Source: Spirometra erinaceieuropaei (taxonomy: Eukaryota; Platyhelminthes; Cestoda; Diphyllobothriidea; Diphyllobothriidae). Taken from it: DNA of 64,000 bases. Made by a program: the position numbers and the translations under genes. Numbering within the stretch: the stretch's first letter is position 1; every line of letters starts with the position of its first letter. Of this stretch, positions 24,461 to 36,503 are shown piece by piece. The DNA is taken from NCBI GenBank assembly GCA_902702965.1, contig CACRXP010000378.1, positions 466,022 through 530,021 on the forward strand, given 5' to 3'. The notes under the pieces were generated by a model, which saw only the letters and a program-made list of their open reading frames with translations, did no database searches and was not told the DNA's origin.

Positions 24461-24974
24461 CAACTGAATATGTGATCACAGTTGAGACAAGTTGGCACCG
24501 TGTACGCACCATTTGTGGCCGTGTTCTGGTGACCGCAGAAAAGTCCGTTCAGGTCGTACCAAGACTAAAAAGTACGATCACATTGAGGACAGTTGGACGC
24601 GTTGCCGTTGGCAGTGTCGTTGGCCCGAAACGGACAGCACACATGAACGAACATCATAGCGGTTGTTGAGCACGAACGGCGTTAGCCGGCCACAAATTAA
24701 GCTGAATTTTAGCAAACGTTTTTTAGCCGTTTTGGCTATTTTTATCCAGATGTGCGGTTTTTATTATTTGACTGCAAGACTTTTACAGAAGAGTGCTGGC
24801 GATTCGTTGTGTCTGGGAATACAGTCCGCAGGTTATAGGAGCGGGTTGATCTTAATTGACTATAGGATGTTTCCCAGGCCATGCTTTGAACCAGCTATTG
24901 GGGGTGAGCGATGGTGAGCACTTGTGCCCTTGTTCATCAAAAGATCCATTGTGCCAACTTACAGCTGCGAACTA

Positions 24975-25960
24975 CAGTAGGTGGGCTCATTCATAAAATG
25001 TCAACCGAAATTCCGGAATGCGTTTTCGTTTCGAAAAGATTAATTAATCAGGGTTGTAAAGTTAGTTAGCCTGCAACATAATTCTATAATATGTCAATTC
25101 CCTCAGGATGTCGGCTTTCGAATGAACTTCCTCCAGACTGCATGCAAAAACTACACTCTATAAAAATAACAACTTAGAGAGCATGCATTTTTCTCACTGA
25201 TTTTCGATGCCCCTAAAAGTCCAATTATATTTCTTGAAAAAAATGCATAAAAATATTCACTCTTTTGCTCATTCAGTAAATAATTACTTCTTCTAATTTT
25301 ATACTTGAAGGAGAGATATAATTCGGCTTTAAAACATTTCCAATTGTTGGAATTTTAAATGCCGTGAAAGAGCCGTTCATAAATCGTCCTGTGTCGGCAT
25401 TTACCAGTGTGTCTTGTAAAGTTAACAATACGGATCAAATCTACTGCTCAATTTCATGAAACCTATATAGTCTCCCTTTATTACCGTGGAGAAATGTGTG
25501 GTTTTCCTTACGCGAAAAATATACGGCTTGTAGTTTGTAAACCCTGAATCCAAATGTAACGACATAGCGGGTTAAAAATTATTCGGGAATAGGAAAACGT
25601 TTCGAAAACCCAATTATATCCCCCCTTCGAGTATAAAATTAGAAGAAGTAAATATTTACCGAATGAGCGAAAGAATAAATATTTTTATGCATGTTTTTCA
25701 AGAAATATAATTAAACTTTTATAGGCATCAAAAATCAGTGAGAAAAATGCACGCTCCTTAAGTTGTCATTTTTATAGAGCGCAGTTTTTGCATGCAGCCG
25801 GGAGGAAGTTCATTCGAAAGCCGACATCCTGAGGTAACTGACATATTATAGAATTATGTTGCAGGCTAACTAACTTTACAACCCTGATTAATTAATCTTT
25901 TCGAAACGAAAACGCATTCCGGAATTTCGGTTGACATTTCATGAGTTAGCCCACCTAATG
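24975..25960 (-). mobile_element. Fold-back TA-MITE, subfamily A, complete 986-bp copy
   Basis: Left end CAGTAGGTGGGCTCATTC, right end gttagcccacctaatg, TA at 24973-24974 and 25961-25962. The two arms share variants absent from other copies (aatcagggttgtaaagttag; cctgcaacataattctat; ctctataaaaat), so arm-to-arm identity exceeds copy-to-copy identity. The spacer is inverted relative to the copy at 8672. Confidence 0.93.
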
Positions 25961-25962
25961 TA

Positions 25963-28005
25963 CTTCTTGAGGGCAGTAGTACGGACTTCATCGTGCAAAC
26001 TAGAGGAACTTCAAAATTCAAGATTTGAGTTTTTATTGGTGCGAACCTACTTACTTTCAATTGAGTTCTTCTCACTAATGCCAACTTTCCCGGTTTTGTT
26101 TTGCTACCAGTCGTGTAAGACCTCCCTATCCACATTGCAGTTTACATTATACGTTTTGCCGGAGAGACCAGTGAAGATCGGTAGTTAAAGGCTAAAATAT
26201 CGTCATAAGTAGGGTGTCAAATGGTGTGTTTTTACACATGGCCGTGAATGATTGGTGTTTCGCGCTGCCTGCACCAACCTGTGAACAGGTTCTTCTAGGG
26301 TTTTCCATGCCATTAGTCTTTAGGTTACCGGTGAGCAGGAATACAAAAGTTTCCTATTTCAGAGGATACCTTATATGTCGCCAAATGTCTGCTTTAAAAG
26401 ACCTTATAATAAAGCGCATATCTTAGCCAAAGAGGTCAGTCTGCATCCACATTACAATAGAAATGCAAACCATAAGCTTTACAGGTGCCAAAGGCCTCAA
26501 TCGTCGTTTTTGGTGGTTTGCTAGGAACAGGGCTTTGCAGGACGCTACTACTGGTACCTCTCCATAGGCCGGCGTTGGACGCCGTTCAACGTTTGCCATC
26601 GTTTGTGCCTTATGCGCTCTTGACCACGCCTCGGGGAACCCGGAAAACACCCTTCAAAAGGAAACATCATCAAGGCATGTTCATAAGGCTACTGCACCAC
26701 GTCACGGAGGGTAAATTTTTTTATCCAGCAGTAGTAAAGACCGCTCGAGGCCGCACAAGTGGGGTGGGGAAGCACCACCTGTTGCATTGCAGTGCGCCAA
26801 AAAGTAAGCCAGAATGGAGGCCTTTTTCAGCTCTGTGGGCGAAGTCCGAAGGCAAGAATTGTGTGTGTGTGTGCAGTATTCGACACAGGCTCAGGTCGAT
26901 GCACATGACAGCGCTCGGCCACAGAGCCCGCCCGAGGGATAGCTGGCTCCAAAATGTCACAGCCCGAGACAAAGCCGTGGGGAGGCATGCGGGCTTCTGA
27001 GGCCGTAAAGAAGTACACCTGGAGTTAGCTTTACGGGAATTCCATTCAGTTGATTTATCTTTTAGGTCGCTGTCAGACCTACTGGGCGGCCTAGGATACT
27101 TTCGCCATTACTCGCTAATGAGGCCTGGGCCACCGTCTTGGGCAAACAACAGAACCCTAATCAGAAGAACCACCACACCAGGGTTGCATTACCGGTTTGA
27201 ATTGTTTAGAGCCAAGTCCCGGATGTTTGCGTTGGTTTTCACAGAAATGAAAATAACAGGCTGATTTTGTCAAATCTGTCAACCGCCTTCTATTCCACAC
27301 TGTAAAACAAAATGGGTGGTTTGTAAAGTAGAGCGACGTAAAAAACAGCAACCTTACTGCAGCGAATTAAGGCGCCTCTATTCCAACAACAAAAATTTTG
27401 AAAAAGCGCCATCGGGTGTTTGGTAATCTTTGTCCTGTTGAACACAAAACGCCTTCTTCCAAACAACTTTACAGTTATTTTTAACGAGCTGACATGTACT
27501 CAATAGGGTTTTCAAAGGCTTTACCTATTATCCTTACGAACTAAACTAAATAAACGGAAACTGCGATTTCGTAATTATTAAAAAATATTTATCCACGCGC
27601 ATTGAGCGAGTTTTTAGTTGTTTTTGGCTAGCAGAGTAATGAAAGTATTCAGGCTGACGTGGTGTTCCATTTTGAGAAATTGCGAACTGAGAAAGCGAAA
27701 ATAAACGGAGCCTGGAAAGGCATAAGCAAGGACTTTAAGTGATTTAAAGAGTAGATCACAAGTCAAACAGAAATAGGAGTAACTCGGTCTGCTTGACCTT
27801 CTGGAGCTACCAAATCCTGAATCTATGGGAGTACACAACGACATGTCATTTGTCTGCCAGTCTGCCGAAACGAACAGGCAAATAACAAGAGCGCAAAAGA
27901 TGACAGGCTGTTGACAGCGGCGTATAAGGGCCTTTGTCAGCCTGTCAGACCCTCTCTTAGGCCCATGCGCTTGCTTTGTTTACGTATTTTTTCTTCCGCT
28001 TGCAG
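25963..28005. other. No gene recognised; long GC-richer open frames
   Basis: Contains the 171-codon plus frame at 26485-27000 and overlapping minus frames in a locally GC-richer segment. Neither strand shows recognisable retroelement, enzyme or repeat motifs. The rest is unremarkable. Confidence 0.35.
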
Positions 28006-28198
28006 ATATTACCTTAGACATTTTCTGGTTAGGGAAAACAGGGAAAAGCCCGAAAATGAGGTCGAATCGGCTGACCCGATCTTGCGTGATTTACAGCGAA
28101 TAATAGACTGGAAACGCTTAGCCGAACCTGTCTACGAGGTTGCTATAACTCCGTGCTCCGGGGGCGATTTAACTGTATCGACGGGCTTTACTCTATGA
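28006..28198 (+). CDS. Candidate terminal coding exon, unknown protein
   Basis: A textbook acceptor (pyrimidine-rich run ending cttccgcttgcag) ends at 28005. The following frame, entered after one base of a split codon, reads YYLRHFLVRENREKPENEVE and continues with a charged stretch (LRDLQRIIDWKRLAEPVYEV) to a TGA at 28196-28198. No domain is recognised and no upstream partner exon was found. A pyrimidine tract this good next to a helical, charged frame is suggestive but could be chance. Confidence 0.25.
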
Positions 28199-30457
28199 GA
28201 AGGATAATTCCTTTGGCAAACTTAAATGACATCTCCGGCCTATTACCTTTGGGCCAAAAGTGACAAAAAACTAGTCCGGTATAGCACGTTGCGCAAAATA
28301 TCGCAAAGCGTTCTCCACTGCCCAAAATTAAAGATGTTTCTAGTAAATTTTCTTCCCAGAGTCATTCAATTTGGGCCCTGACAGCTGTTCAGTGACAAGC
28401 TCCAGATCACACGCATTGAAACAGACCTGCTGAAGAAGACTTATTCCCGAAGACTGCTATGAGGAGCCATGTTTTTTCTTAAGATATTGATTGTAAGCGG
28501 CCTATGCAAAGTCGGCCCTCACGCAAGGCAAGTGACTACTCTTCAATGGACGCCGAAGTTGACAATCCACTACTCAAAGCAGAAAGGCATAAACTGTTGC
28601 GCACATAAATATACTAGCTCCGGAATTTTTATAAAAGCCAGTGATACAATCTTTATTCGATGGCCAGTATCAATAGGCAAATTGAGATCAAAACGAAATA
28701 TTATTTAACTGTTTGTTCCTTTGTATGCCCGCCACCTCATGGAAACCCTGCAACGTCCAAAAATCGATTTCACAAGGAGATATATGGTGGACCTTAGAAG
28801 AATGCTAACGTATATTAAGCTCCAGATCTAAATGTGCTTTCACTTAGAAAGGATTTGTTTACAAATTTTGCAATGTCTAAAACAGTTGGTCAGAAACGCG
28901 GATCAAAAGCGATATATGCACAGTAAACATCGCTCTAATAATGCAGCATGATTTTATGTCGGAGAAACTGTCTTATGCGGAAAAAGGCTTTTCTGAATGG
29001 TGACTAAAGACCGGCGCAGTTGACTTTTTGGGAAGTCCATTATGCAGCATGTATCTTGAAAGGCCTGTACTGAGTTGTCTATTGTTTTTAGAAAGAACTA
29101 ACTGGGACTAAATTATAAATAACAACTTTGAAAAGTCCTCTACGCTTCATAAACTTAGGTTTTCACTAATCATGAATAGTTCTGCACAATTATTTAAAAA
29201 GGAGGATCCCAAGATAGTTCAAAACGTCGCCTCCAATATTTCAGACTTGCTGGAGCTTTTTAATAGGGAACATTAGGAAAAACAGGCAACCACGATCCGT
29301 TAATCTGTATAATGAATAAGGGGCCTGAAACGTGGAAAATTTATTAAATCGGAAATGTTGGCACTCCTACCTCATATTCTAAAACAACGCTCGAACTTCC
29401 GAAATAAGCACAAAATACGCAGTTTTACTTGTGTTTTTTAAAACGTGCATATCTCACATCAAACTCAACGTTGTGTTAGGCGTGCACAATAGATATCTGG
29501 GGTTTTCAAGCAGTTATCAATATACTTTTTAAAACGCAAAGCTGTTTCCTGCAGATTTATATAGAATAAGCGGACCTGAGCAAGTTTTTTAATGTGTAAT
29601 CCTATATTTTTACCCTGGGCATATTCTGAAAATTTGAACTAGCGGAAGTATGACTTTTTGAAATCTCGGGAAAGTATTTTGTTTCTTTGTTTGTCGACAT
29701 TTTCCTACTTACGCATTCTAACATCTCAGGAACTAATAGGGAAGTAACGTGGTTAACTCCAGAGCTGTGGAAATAATTTGGCTTTTCCATACATTCTTCT
29801 TGACTTAAATACGTTCCGTGCAAGGACCCTATTCTTCTTAAAAGCATAGTTAACAGCAAATGCTACCTACGGGTCTTCGTCTTCAGCAAATTATCTTAGT
29901 GTCCTGCAATTTACAGAAAGTAAAAACAACCTATGGTAAATAATTGCTTATATAAAAGTTTGCAACATATCGCAGTAACAAGGTTCAGGAATAAAAACCG
30001 CATGATGCTGTGAATAACAGCCATCAGACAGTCTGTAGTATACATGCTTTGTATATATGTATGTCAGGTTGCAAAGACTAATATTTGCCGAAGTAAGGTG
30101 AGTGTTTTAAGCATGTGTGACCCGTATGATCAGTTGGGCACAGCATTCCAAGGTTGGGGATGCGGAGAAACGAAGGTATGCGGGAAAGATGGACTTCTGT
30201 AGGCAATAAGTCAAGCAATAGGCCGGTGATATTAAACCGTAATCGTGATTTTGACAACGCCCCTACACTGTCCAGCGCCCTTATCCGCTTCACGGCCCCA
30301 CAATGAACGAAAATGAGTGCTGAAGACACGAAAAAAACAACAGATAGCGGTCGATTGTTACTGACAGTGGCTGACCCCCGAACGTGCGTATCTTGTTTGA
30401 ACGTAAACACCTTAAATTCCCACCGCGCGCCCCACAGCATGGTGGCGCAGGCACATT
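28199..30457. other. No gene recognised
   Basis: AT-rich. No MITE, SINE or PLE landmarks and no RNA gene seen; several short frames without motifs. Confidence 0.35.
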
Positions 30458-30720
30458 GACTTGCGCACGATTACGTTTATTGTGGGTTTGCGCTGCATCT
30501 GGCGAATTCCCTCCTCCTCTCCCACCTAGATCCGGAGTGATGACAGAGCCAAGAAGGCCGAAGGCGGGAGAGGGCGCAGGTGGTTAGCACTGAGAAACCC
30601 CGCACCTAGGCGTACCGTCATACCGTCTGGTCCACAACATGCACCGACTAGGATTTTATGCCACAACACAAGTAAGGCGGGCTAGTGGCACGGATACCAG
30701 TTGACGCAGAGTGGACCGAC
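30458..30720 (+). repeat. 'Gacttgcgc' dispersed repeat, copy 2
   Basis: Shares gacttgcgc, a gtttattgtg segment, tcctctcccacctagatccg, aaggccgaaggcgggaga, gcgcaggtggttagcac and gcctaggcgtaccg with the copy at 34961-35180, and the aaggcgggagagggcgcagg core with 37201. This is one of the longest copies. Confidence 0.65.
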
Positions 30721-30780
30721 AACTCTGCGCGCCATCACACCCCAACGCTGGCATTTCATAAGGGACTGCATTTACGATAA

Positions 30781-30993
30781 TGCCTGTCGGTCCGGCACAC
30801 TGACACAACACGCCACAAATACAAAGTAAAAGCCTTAATTATACTCTGGCCCAACACCAAAGATTTTGAGATGTAATTTTGAGCGACAGTTGTTTTGCTA
30901 GCCGTCAATAGAGAACAGAATCCCTCTGCGCTGACCTCTTCCCGCAAAACACGTACTAGAAATTGTGCAACATGTTTGAACATTTAAGGTCTA
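30781..30993 (-). repeat. Dispersed repeat, inverted partner of 10294-10497
   Basis: The reverse complement aligns to 10294-10497 over its full length with substitutions and small gaps. Confidence 0.7.
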
Positions 30994-31527
30994 TCTTGAG
31001 GTCAACATTTCGCCCTGCATTTGTGTAGTAAAGGTAGTACTTTTTGGTCAGTATTTAAGTTAGTGTTTGTAAATAGTGTCGGAAGATAGTGTCTTATTTG
31101 TCCGTCGGATGCTGAGAAAAGTTGAGTTATACCCTACTGGGTGCTGAGTATAGTCAGAGCCCTTGACAAGCGTGGGGAAGAGGCCTAAGAAGCTTAAAGA
31201 AACTGGACTGAAACTGGGTTGGCAGTGTTATCCGGCTTACATGAGTCACTTGTGAAGGTGGCAGCTCCCCGTTTCTAAGTGCTCGCATGCTAAAACAGGG
31301 CGACGGACGTCTCAAAATAGCGTCCGTGGGTAGAACTCTAGTGCCGAGATTGTCCTCAGCCCGGAAAAGGAGCCGAGTAACAGCCCTCTGACACCGCTTC
31401 CTTCAAAACTTCTATAAGAATAGTTTGTTGGAGAGATGATTTGTGGCCGTAGACCATTTATTTCGATCTAACAAATGCAGGCGAGCGACGAAATGAAATT
31501 CAGAGATGCAATATAGAAAGGACTATG
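30994..31527. other. No gene recognised
   Basis: No repeat or domain recognised. Confidence 0.35.
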
Positions 31528-32493
31528 CGGAACAAATAAATCACAGCGTGATTATTCACAGCGCCATCACCCAACGCATCCAAAAAGCGGGGAACAAAGT
31601 TATATACAGCCGTCCACGTGCAATTCGTTTTTACGCGCAGTTATTTCATACTGGTCGACGTGTTGTAACTCGCATGAATTAGCACAAGCTGCTCAGTCGT
31701 CTGTTTTGTTCACACGCACATGTACACGCGTCTACCCTTCCCACTGGGAAGCCACTGAGGCTGTCACCATGGCCACTAACGGACACTCGTGAGAACTTCG
31801 CAAGGTTTGGCTTTCCGAAGCAGGCGGCATGAATCGCAACGTTGAGCATGAAGACTTGTGAGCAGACCTGGTCGGTCCTCCACGGTCACCGTAAAAGTGC
31901 AACAAGAATTGGCCTCTATCCGGACGTCTGTTTACTCCTTAGCCCATCGTTAGTTGCACACCTGTCAACCTCTACTCGTTTTCACCTTCTTCTTGCCGAC
32001 TGCTGATATACACAACTAAACGATAACGAAAGTTGGTCCGTGGCCAGCCTACTGTCTGCCCACTGAATCGTCATTGTCCCTGCGTCTCCTGGTCTGCACC
32101 TTTAGCCCTCGCTCGCTTTCTCCATACGCACTCCCATTAGCATTCACGACGCGTGTAAACGTGCGACCTTTAATGTTTATTTCGGCTGATAATGGGAGCC
32201 TACTTTGCCAACTTGAGATGCATGCATTCCTCACGTGAAAGTAGGCGTTAGCCTCAAGGGTCATTGATACTATATGACCCGCCATTACGCCCTGTCGATG
32301 AAGACAAGTCAGGAGCATATTTACACTCGCACCCCAAAATCTGGACTGTCATACTTACTCTGCCAAGGACGTTGCTTCTTACAGAGGATCCGGAGTGTAC
32401 GATGAGGTCAGAAGAACAGTCGCGAAAATACCAGACACCTGGAAGCACGCAGATGAGAGATCATTGCGAAGCAAGTTTCAAGGTGTTCCGCAC

Positions 32494-32700
32494 TTCGGGG
32501 TTTGTTATGGCTGGCCGACGACGGCTAATAGGGCAGAAATGGCCATTCCAGTCTCTGCTGTCTTTGTCGGTAATGCCATTCTGCGTATATCATGCGCTGA
32601 TGTGCGGCTGTTGGTTGGGCTTGAGAGAAAAAGAGCTCCAAGACACAACGGGGCGAGTGAGTTCTGAAAAAACATCACCGATGATCGTCCCTCTACTATT
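32494..32700 (+). repeat. SINE body embedded in the ~2 kb repeat
   Basis: Landmarks cgcacttcggggtttgttat, aaatggccattccagtctct, gtctttgtcggtaatgccat, catgcgctgatgtgcggctg, gggcttgagagaaaaagagc and acaacggggcgagtgagttc. The counterpart is at 3965-4189 in the left repeat copy. Confidence 0.65.
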
Positions 32701-32705
32701 ATATA

Positions 32706-33085
32706 TAGGCAGAATGGTATTAGCGACAAAGACAAGGGAGGCTGGAATGGCCATTTCTGGCTTATTAGCCGTCATCAGCCAGCCATACCCAAGCCCGAAG
32801 TGTAGAACACCCGAGCCTCGAACTCGCGACCTGTTGGTTTAGAAGTCCACGCCTCTACTCGGGTGTTCCACACTTCGGGCTTGGGTATGGCTGGCTGACG
32901 ACGGCTAATAAGCCAGAAATGGCCATTCCAGTCTCCCTTGTCTTTGTCTGTAATACCATTCTGCCTATATATCATGCGCTGCTGTGCGGCTGCTGGTTGG
33001 GCTCGAGAGAGAGTCCATAAGGCACAACGGAGCGAGTGAGTTCCGTATGAACGATCGGTGAGCGCCCCCTACCACTATTATATAT
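32706..33085. mobile_element. SINE fold-back pair (head-to-head inverted copies)
   Basis: A minus-strand copy (about 32706-32860, with partial tRNA-like head: gcgagttcgagg on the minus strand) is joined head-to-head to a plus-strand copy (about 32861-33085) that runs through the 3' tail (ctcgagagagagtccataag, gcgagtgagttccgta, cggtgagcgccccctaccac) into (TA)n. Both outer edges lie in ATATATA sequence. The other ~2 kb repeat copy lacks this insert at the equivalent point (about 3967). Confidence 0.7.
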
Positions 33086-33853
33086 ATATATGTATGTATC
33101 CTAGCATTCTCTACGCAGCAGCTTACGACCAGTCTAGACTGGAGCCCCATTGGCAAACTTCAAAGACTATAAACTTTAATGCAATTGGATCAATAATCGC
33201 CTCGTCTTCGCTATGCTGATGCAACCCGCAAAGTCCCGTTGCCGCCTAAGGACATGTTTGAATCTGTTTGCTATACTGACTGTCATGACTGTTCGACCAA
33301 CTACCGCGCAATTACCAAAAAATTTTTCTCTCAACGCCGTTCCCGAGTGCGCTCTCACCGTTAGGCGCGGAGGCCCATAGCCGCTATGCAGGTTAATAAA
33401 CACGTGGGAAACAGGCCGGTACGAGAATTAATCGAATCTCAGCACTCTAGCGACCACTTTAGTAGCCTCAGATTCGGCCGGGCGCCAGCCTTTGAATGAC
33501 ATTTGGAGGGCCAGACACTAGGTGGCACGCCTTTACTGCCTGCCAAATTACCCAAGCCAGGAGCGTTTCCACGCTCATAGATGGGAGATCTTTGCGAAGC
33601 AAGAGGCATTCTCCTACGCTTAATTGAAAGTCCTTCACCGATGCTTTGACGAGAACGTCTCTCTTAAATAATTCGGAAATAAACACCCTTTGAACACTGA
33701 CCCATGTCGAGAAGAGAATAATCTGGGCGTTGATATAAGAATAATACCATAACATTCACATTTTGCCAGCGCACGAGCTAGATTAGGTGTGCAAGCAGGC
33801 CATGCAGTAACAGGCATCGTTTTTTCTCATCTAACGCAAAACCTGTCTGCCGT

Positions 33854-34960
33854 ACTGCCGGCAGTACGCCTTATTTGTTGAATGGGTGGTACATGGTTAT
33901 TTGGAAGTGTTGGTTGTACCAACTTAAGTGTTCTTTAATAACAAATTCTCGTCTCTGACAATAAATTCCATGTCTTTCACCTAGTAATTTCCAAATTTTT
34001 TTAGCTTTGTGTGCATGTAGCTATATCGAAGGAAATAAGTCCTCTGGGAAAGACAACGGAGTTTATTTCTCAAATTTTAGACTCTAATTCTACAGGCCGT
34101 CTTCAGATATGAAGCAAGTGTACGAAATAATTAGGATATAAACTTACTAAAATCGATATTGCACTGTCAGTTCTTCAAGTCGGCATAACGTCCTAATTGG
34201 CTATCGACTGTTCCATTTTTATTTGAGGTTGCTGTAGACGGTTTCTGATTCAGTGTGCCCATTTTCCAGTTTATATACATATAAATTAGAATTGCGTTTG
34301 CCAGTCAGGTTACGTAACATGTTCGTCTTGTTATGCTATGTGGTCTAGTCTAGAACCCTCGCAGCCAATCACATAGCGACCATTAGTTTATGCTTAATTG
34401 GAACACTTCGAGGGAGTTGATGCTGGTTTGGTTATTTCCCTACTAACAACTTTCCTAGTTTAAGTTGTTCTTGCTTTTCACTAATGACAAACGCGCCGGC
34501 AGAATACATGTCACCTACACTTTTATGGGACCCCGACGGGTCTTTAATGAAAATTATTCTTTATTTATTTATTTACAAGTGAATGTCCATTAGGCGGGGT
34601 TCTCGCCGTGTTGCTCGCGCCACCTAGGCTGTTAGACTCCCCATTCAGAAGCATTCATTTTCTTCTGCTGGTGCCTGCGAAACCCCTACAGTCGTAGGAA
34701 TGGATTGGAGATGCGAAGGAACCTTAATTAACAGCCTTATTTACTCCGCACCCTGCTGTTTGAACGATGCGTGCACATCGCTAGGGACAGAAGCGGTTTC
34801 GGGGCAAAAGGTGGTCAGCTTACTTGGCTGTTTGTCTCGTTGCGAAAAAATTAAACTGAATATTGTCCGTATCTCGCAAATAACTAAAACTGGGCTTTTA
34901 GGGCTAACTTGGCGGTTCGACCGTCGCGCTCGACGATGAGCAAGGTGGAGCGGACACGGT
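33854..34960. other. No gene recognised
   Basis: Contains an A/T-rich tttatttatttattt run at about 34562 and short frames without motifs. Confidence 0.35.
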
Positions 34961-35180
34961 GACTTGCGCGTGATTTGGTTTATTGTGAGAGTAGACTTAC
35001 GAAGCGTCTACCGAATTCTCTCCTCCCCCACCTGAGCCCGATTTTAAGACATACACAAACAGACCATCGGCGGGCGGGGGGGGGGGTTCAGATGGCTGGC
35101 GCGACTGAGCCCGCGCCTAGGCGCACCGCTACACTCCCTGACCCACAACGTATACTTGACCAGGATATTGACCGACAACA
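34961..35180 (+). repeat. 'Gacttgcgc' dispersed repeat, copy 3
   Basis: Aligns to 30458-30720 (gacttgcgcgtgatttggtt, ctcccccacctgagcccg, gcgcctaggcgcaccg, gacccacaacgtatacttga). A run of 11 G residues within ggcgggcgggg... (about 35078) replaces the aggcgggaga core of other copies. Confidence 0.65.
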
Positions 35181-35511
35181 AAATTGAGTCACAAAGTGGA
35201 GGGGATGACACAAGTCAGTGGGTAATAATGCACACAGTCTGTATACCCAGCGAGAGCGTTAGGGCGCCTACCGGTAGGGAATTAATTGCTAGAGAAGAGC
35301 CAGTGAGCACCAGGCTGCAAGGGTAATGGTTTGCTGATCATAGTGCAGTAGACGCTCGCAATCCTTTAACCCTAGAAGTGCTGGAGACAGACCTGCATTT
35401 AACATGGGTCGTTGCCCTTCAGAGGCCGGGTAGCCTCCTGAGAGACACTACCAATATAGGATTAGCTAAAAAGCGTAGGCACGGCATTATCGCTACAACA
35501 AGCGGCACACA

Positions 35512-36503
35512 CAGTGCGTGACCGATCTCATGAAATGTTGGTCAAAATTCTGGGATGCGTTTCCGATTAGGAAGGATTACTTAAGTGAAGTTGTTATACT
35601 GACTACCATGCAGCATAACCCTATAACATTTTGGACTTGCCACGATGTCGGCTTCTGAGTGCACTTCTTTTTGACATTCTGCAGAAACCACACTCGTTAA
35701 AAAATGGCTGCTTAAGTAGCATGCATTTTTCTTATTGATCTTCGATGGTATTATGAATTCAAATATATTTTATAGAGAAAATGCCCAACAATGTGCTTTC
35801 TTTTGCTCATTCGCTAGGAAATCACATTGTCTTCATATTTTATGCCCGAAAGAGGTGTGTATTGAAGTCTTGAAAAAGTTTCCCGATTCCCGAATAATTT
35901 TCAGCCTGAACTGTCATTGCATCAGCGTTTAGCGATTTCAGTCTACAAGGTGCGCGCTTTCCGTGTAAGGAAAATCATATATTTCTCTATGCCTTTAAGA
36001 AGATACCACATAAAAATCATGAAATTTTGCGATGGATCCGGACTGTGTTTTACATTTCATGATGAGTATTAGTAAACGGACATGTGCGGTCTTGCATGCA
36101 TGGACATCACACGCTCTTAAAAACTTCATAATTAGAAACTTTTTAAAACCTAAATACACACTTTCTTCGGGCATAAAATATAAAGACAATGTGACTTACT
36201 TCCAAATGAGTAAAATAAAGCATATTTCGTGCATATTTTCTATAAAATGTATTTAAATTTATAAGACCATAGAAAATCAGTAGAAAAAATGCATGCTACT
36301 TACTTGTTCATTGTTTACCGTGTGTGGTTTCTATAGGAGGTCAAAAATGAGTGCATTCAAAAGTCCACATCCTGACGAGTCCAAAAGGTTATAGGGATTT
36401 GCTGCATGAGAATCAGTATAACAGCCACACTTAAGTAATCCTTCCTAATCGAAAATGCATTCCAGAGTTTTAGCCAACATTTCACGAGATCGGTCACGTA
36501 CTG
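35512..36503 (+). mobile_element. Fold-back TA-MITE, subfamily B, complete copy
   Basis: Left end CAGTGCGTGACCGATCTC, right end gagatcggtcacgtactg followed by TA. The left flank is CA, a mutated TA. Arms of about 370 bp are inverted. The spacer, with ctttaagaagataccacata, is in plus orientation. Confidence 0.9.

Larger units (their letters stand above)
31528..33853 (-). repeat. ~2 kb unclassified interspersed repeat, right (inverted) copy
   Basis: Reverse complement of the repeat at 3162-5972. It lacks the MITE found there but carries an extra ~380 bp SINE fold-back at about 32706-33085 that is missing from the left copy. The embedded SINE segment at 32494-32700 is shared by both. Open frames here (for example 32264-32842) read across the SINE and are not preserved in the other copy. 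Function unknown. Confidence 0.8.

Noticed and set aside
26485..27000. 171-codon plus-strand open frame
   Set aside because: Longest non-repeat frame outside the PLEs, but its residues show no domain, it has overlapping open frames on the minus strand, and the segment is simply GC-richer. Likely chance.
27040..27160. Possible Ty3/gypsy RT fragment (LLGGLGYFRHYS)
   Set aside because: It slightly resembles the FLG-YYR motif of Ty3 RTs but no neighbouring RT or RNase H motif could be found, so the likeness is probably chance.
32264..32842. 192-codon frame in the right ~2 kb repeat
   Set aside because: It runs through SINE-derived sequence and is not maintained in the left copy, so it is a by-product of repeats.
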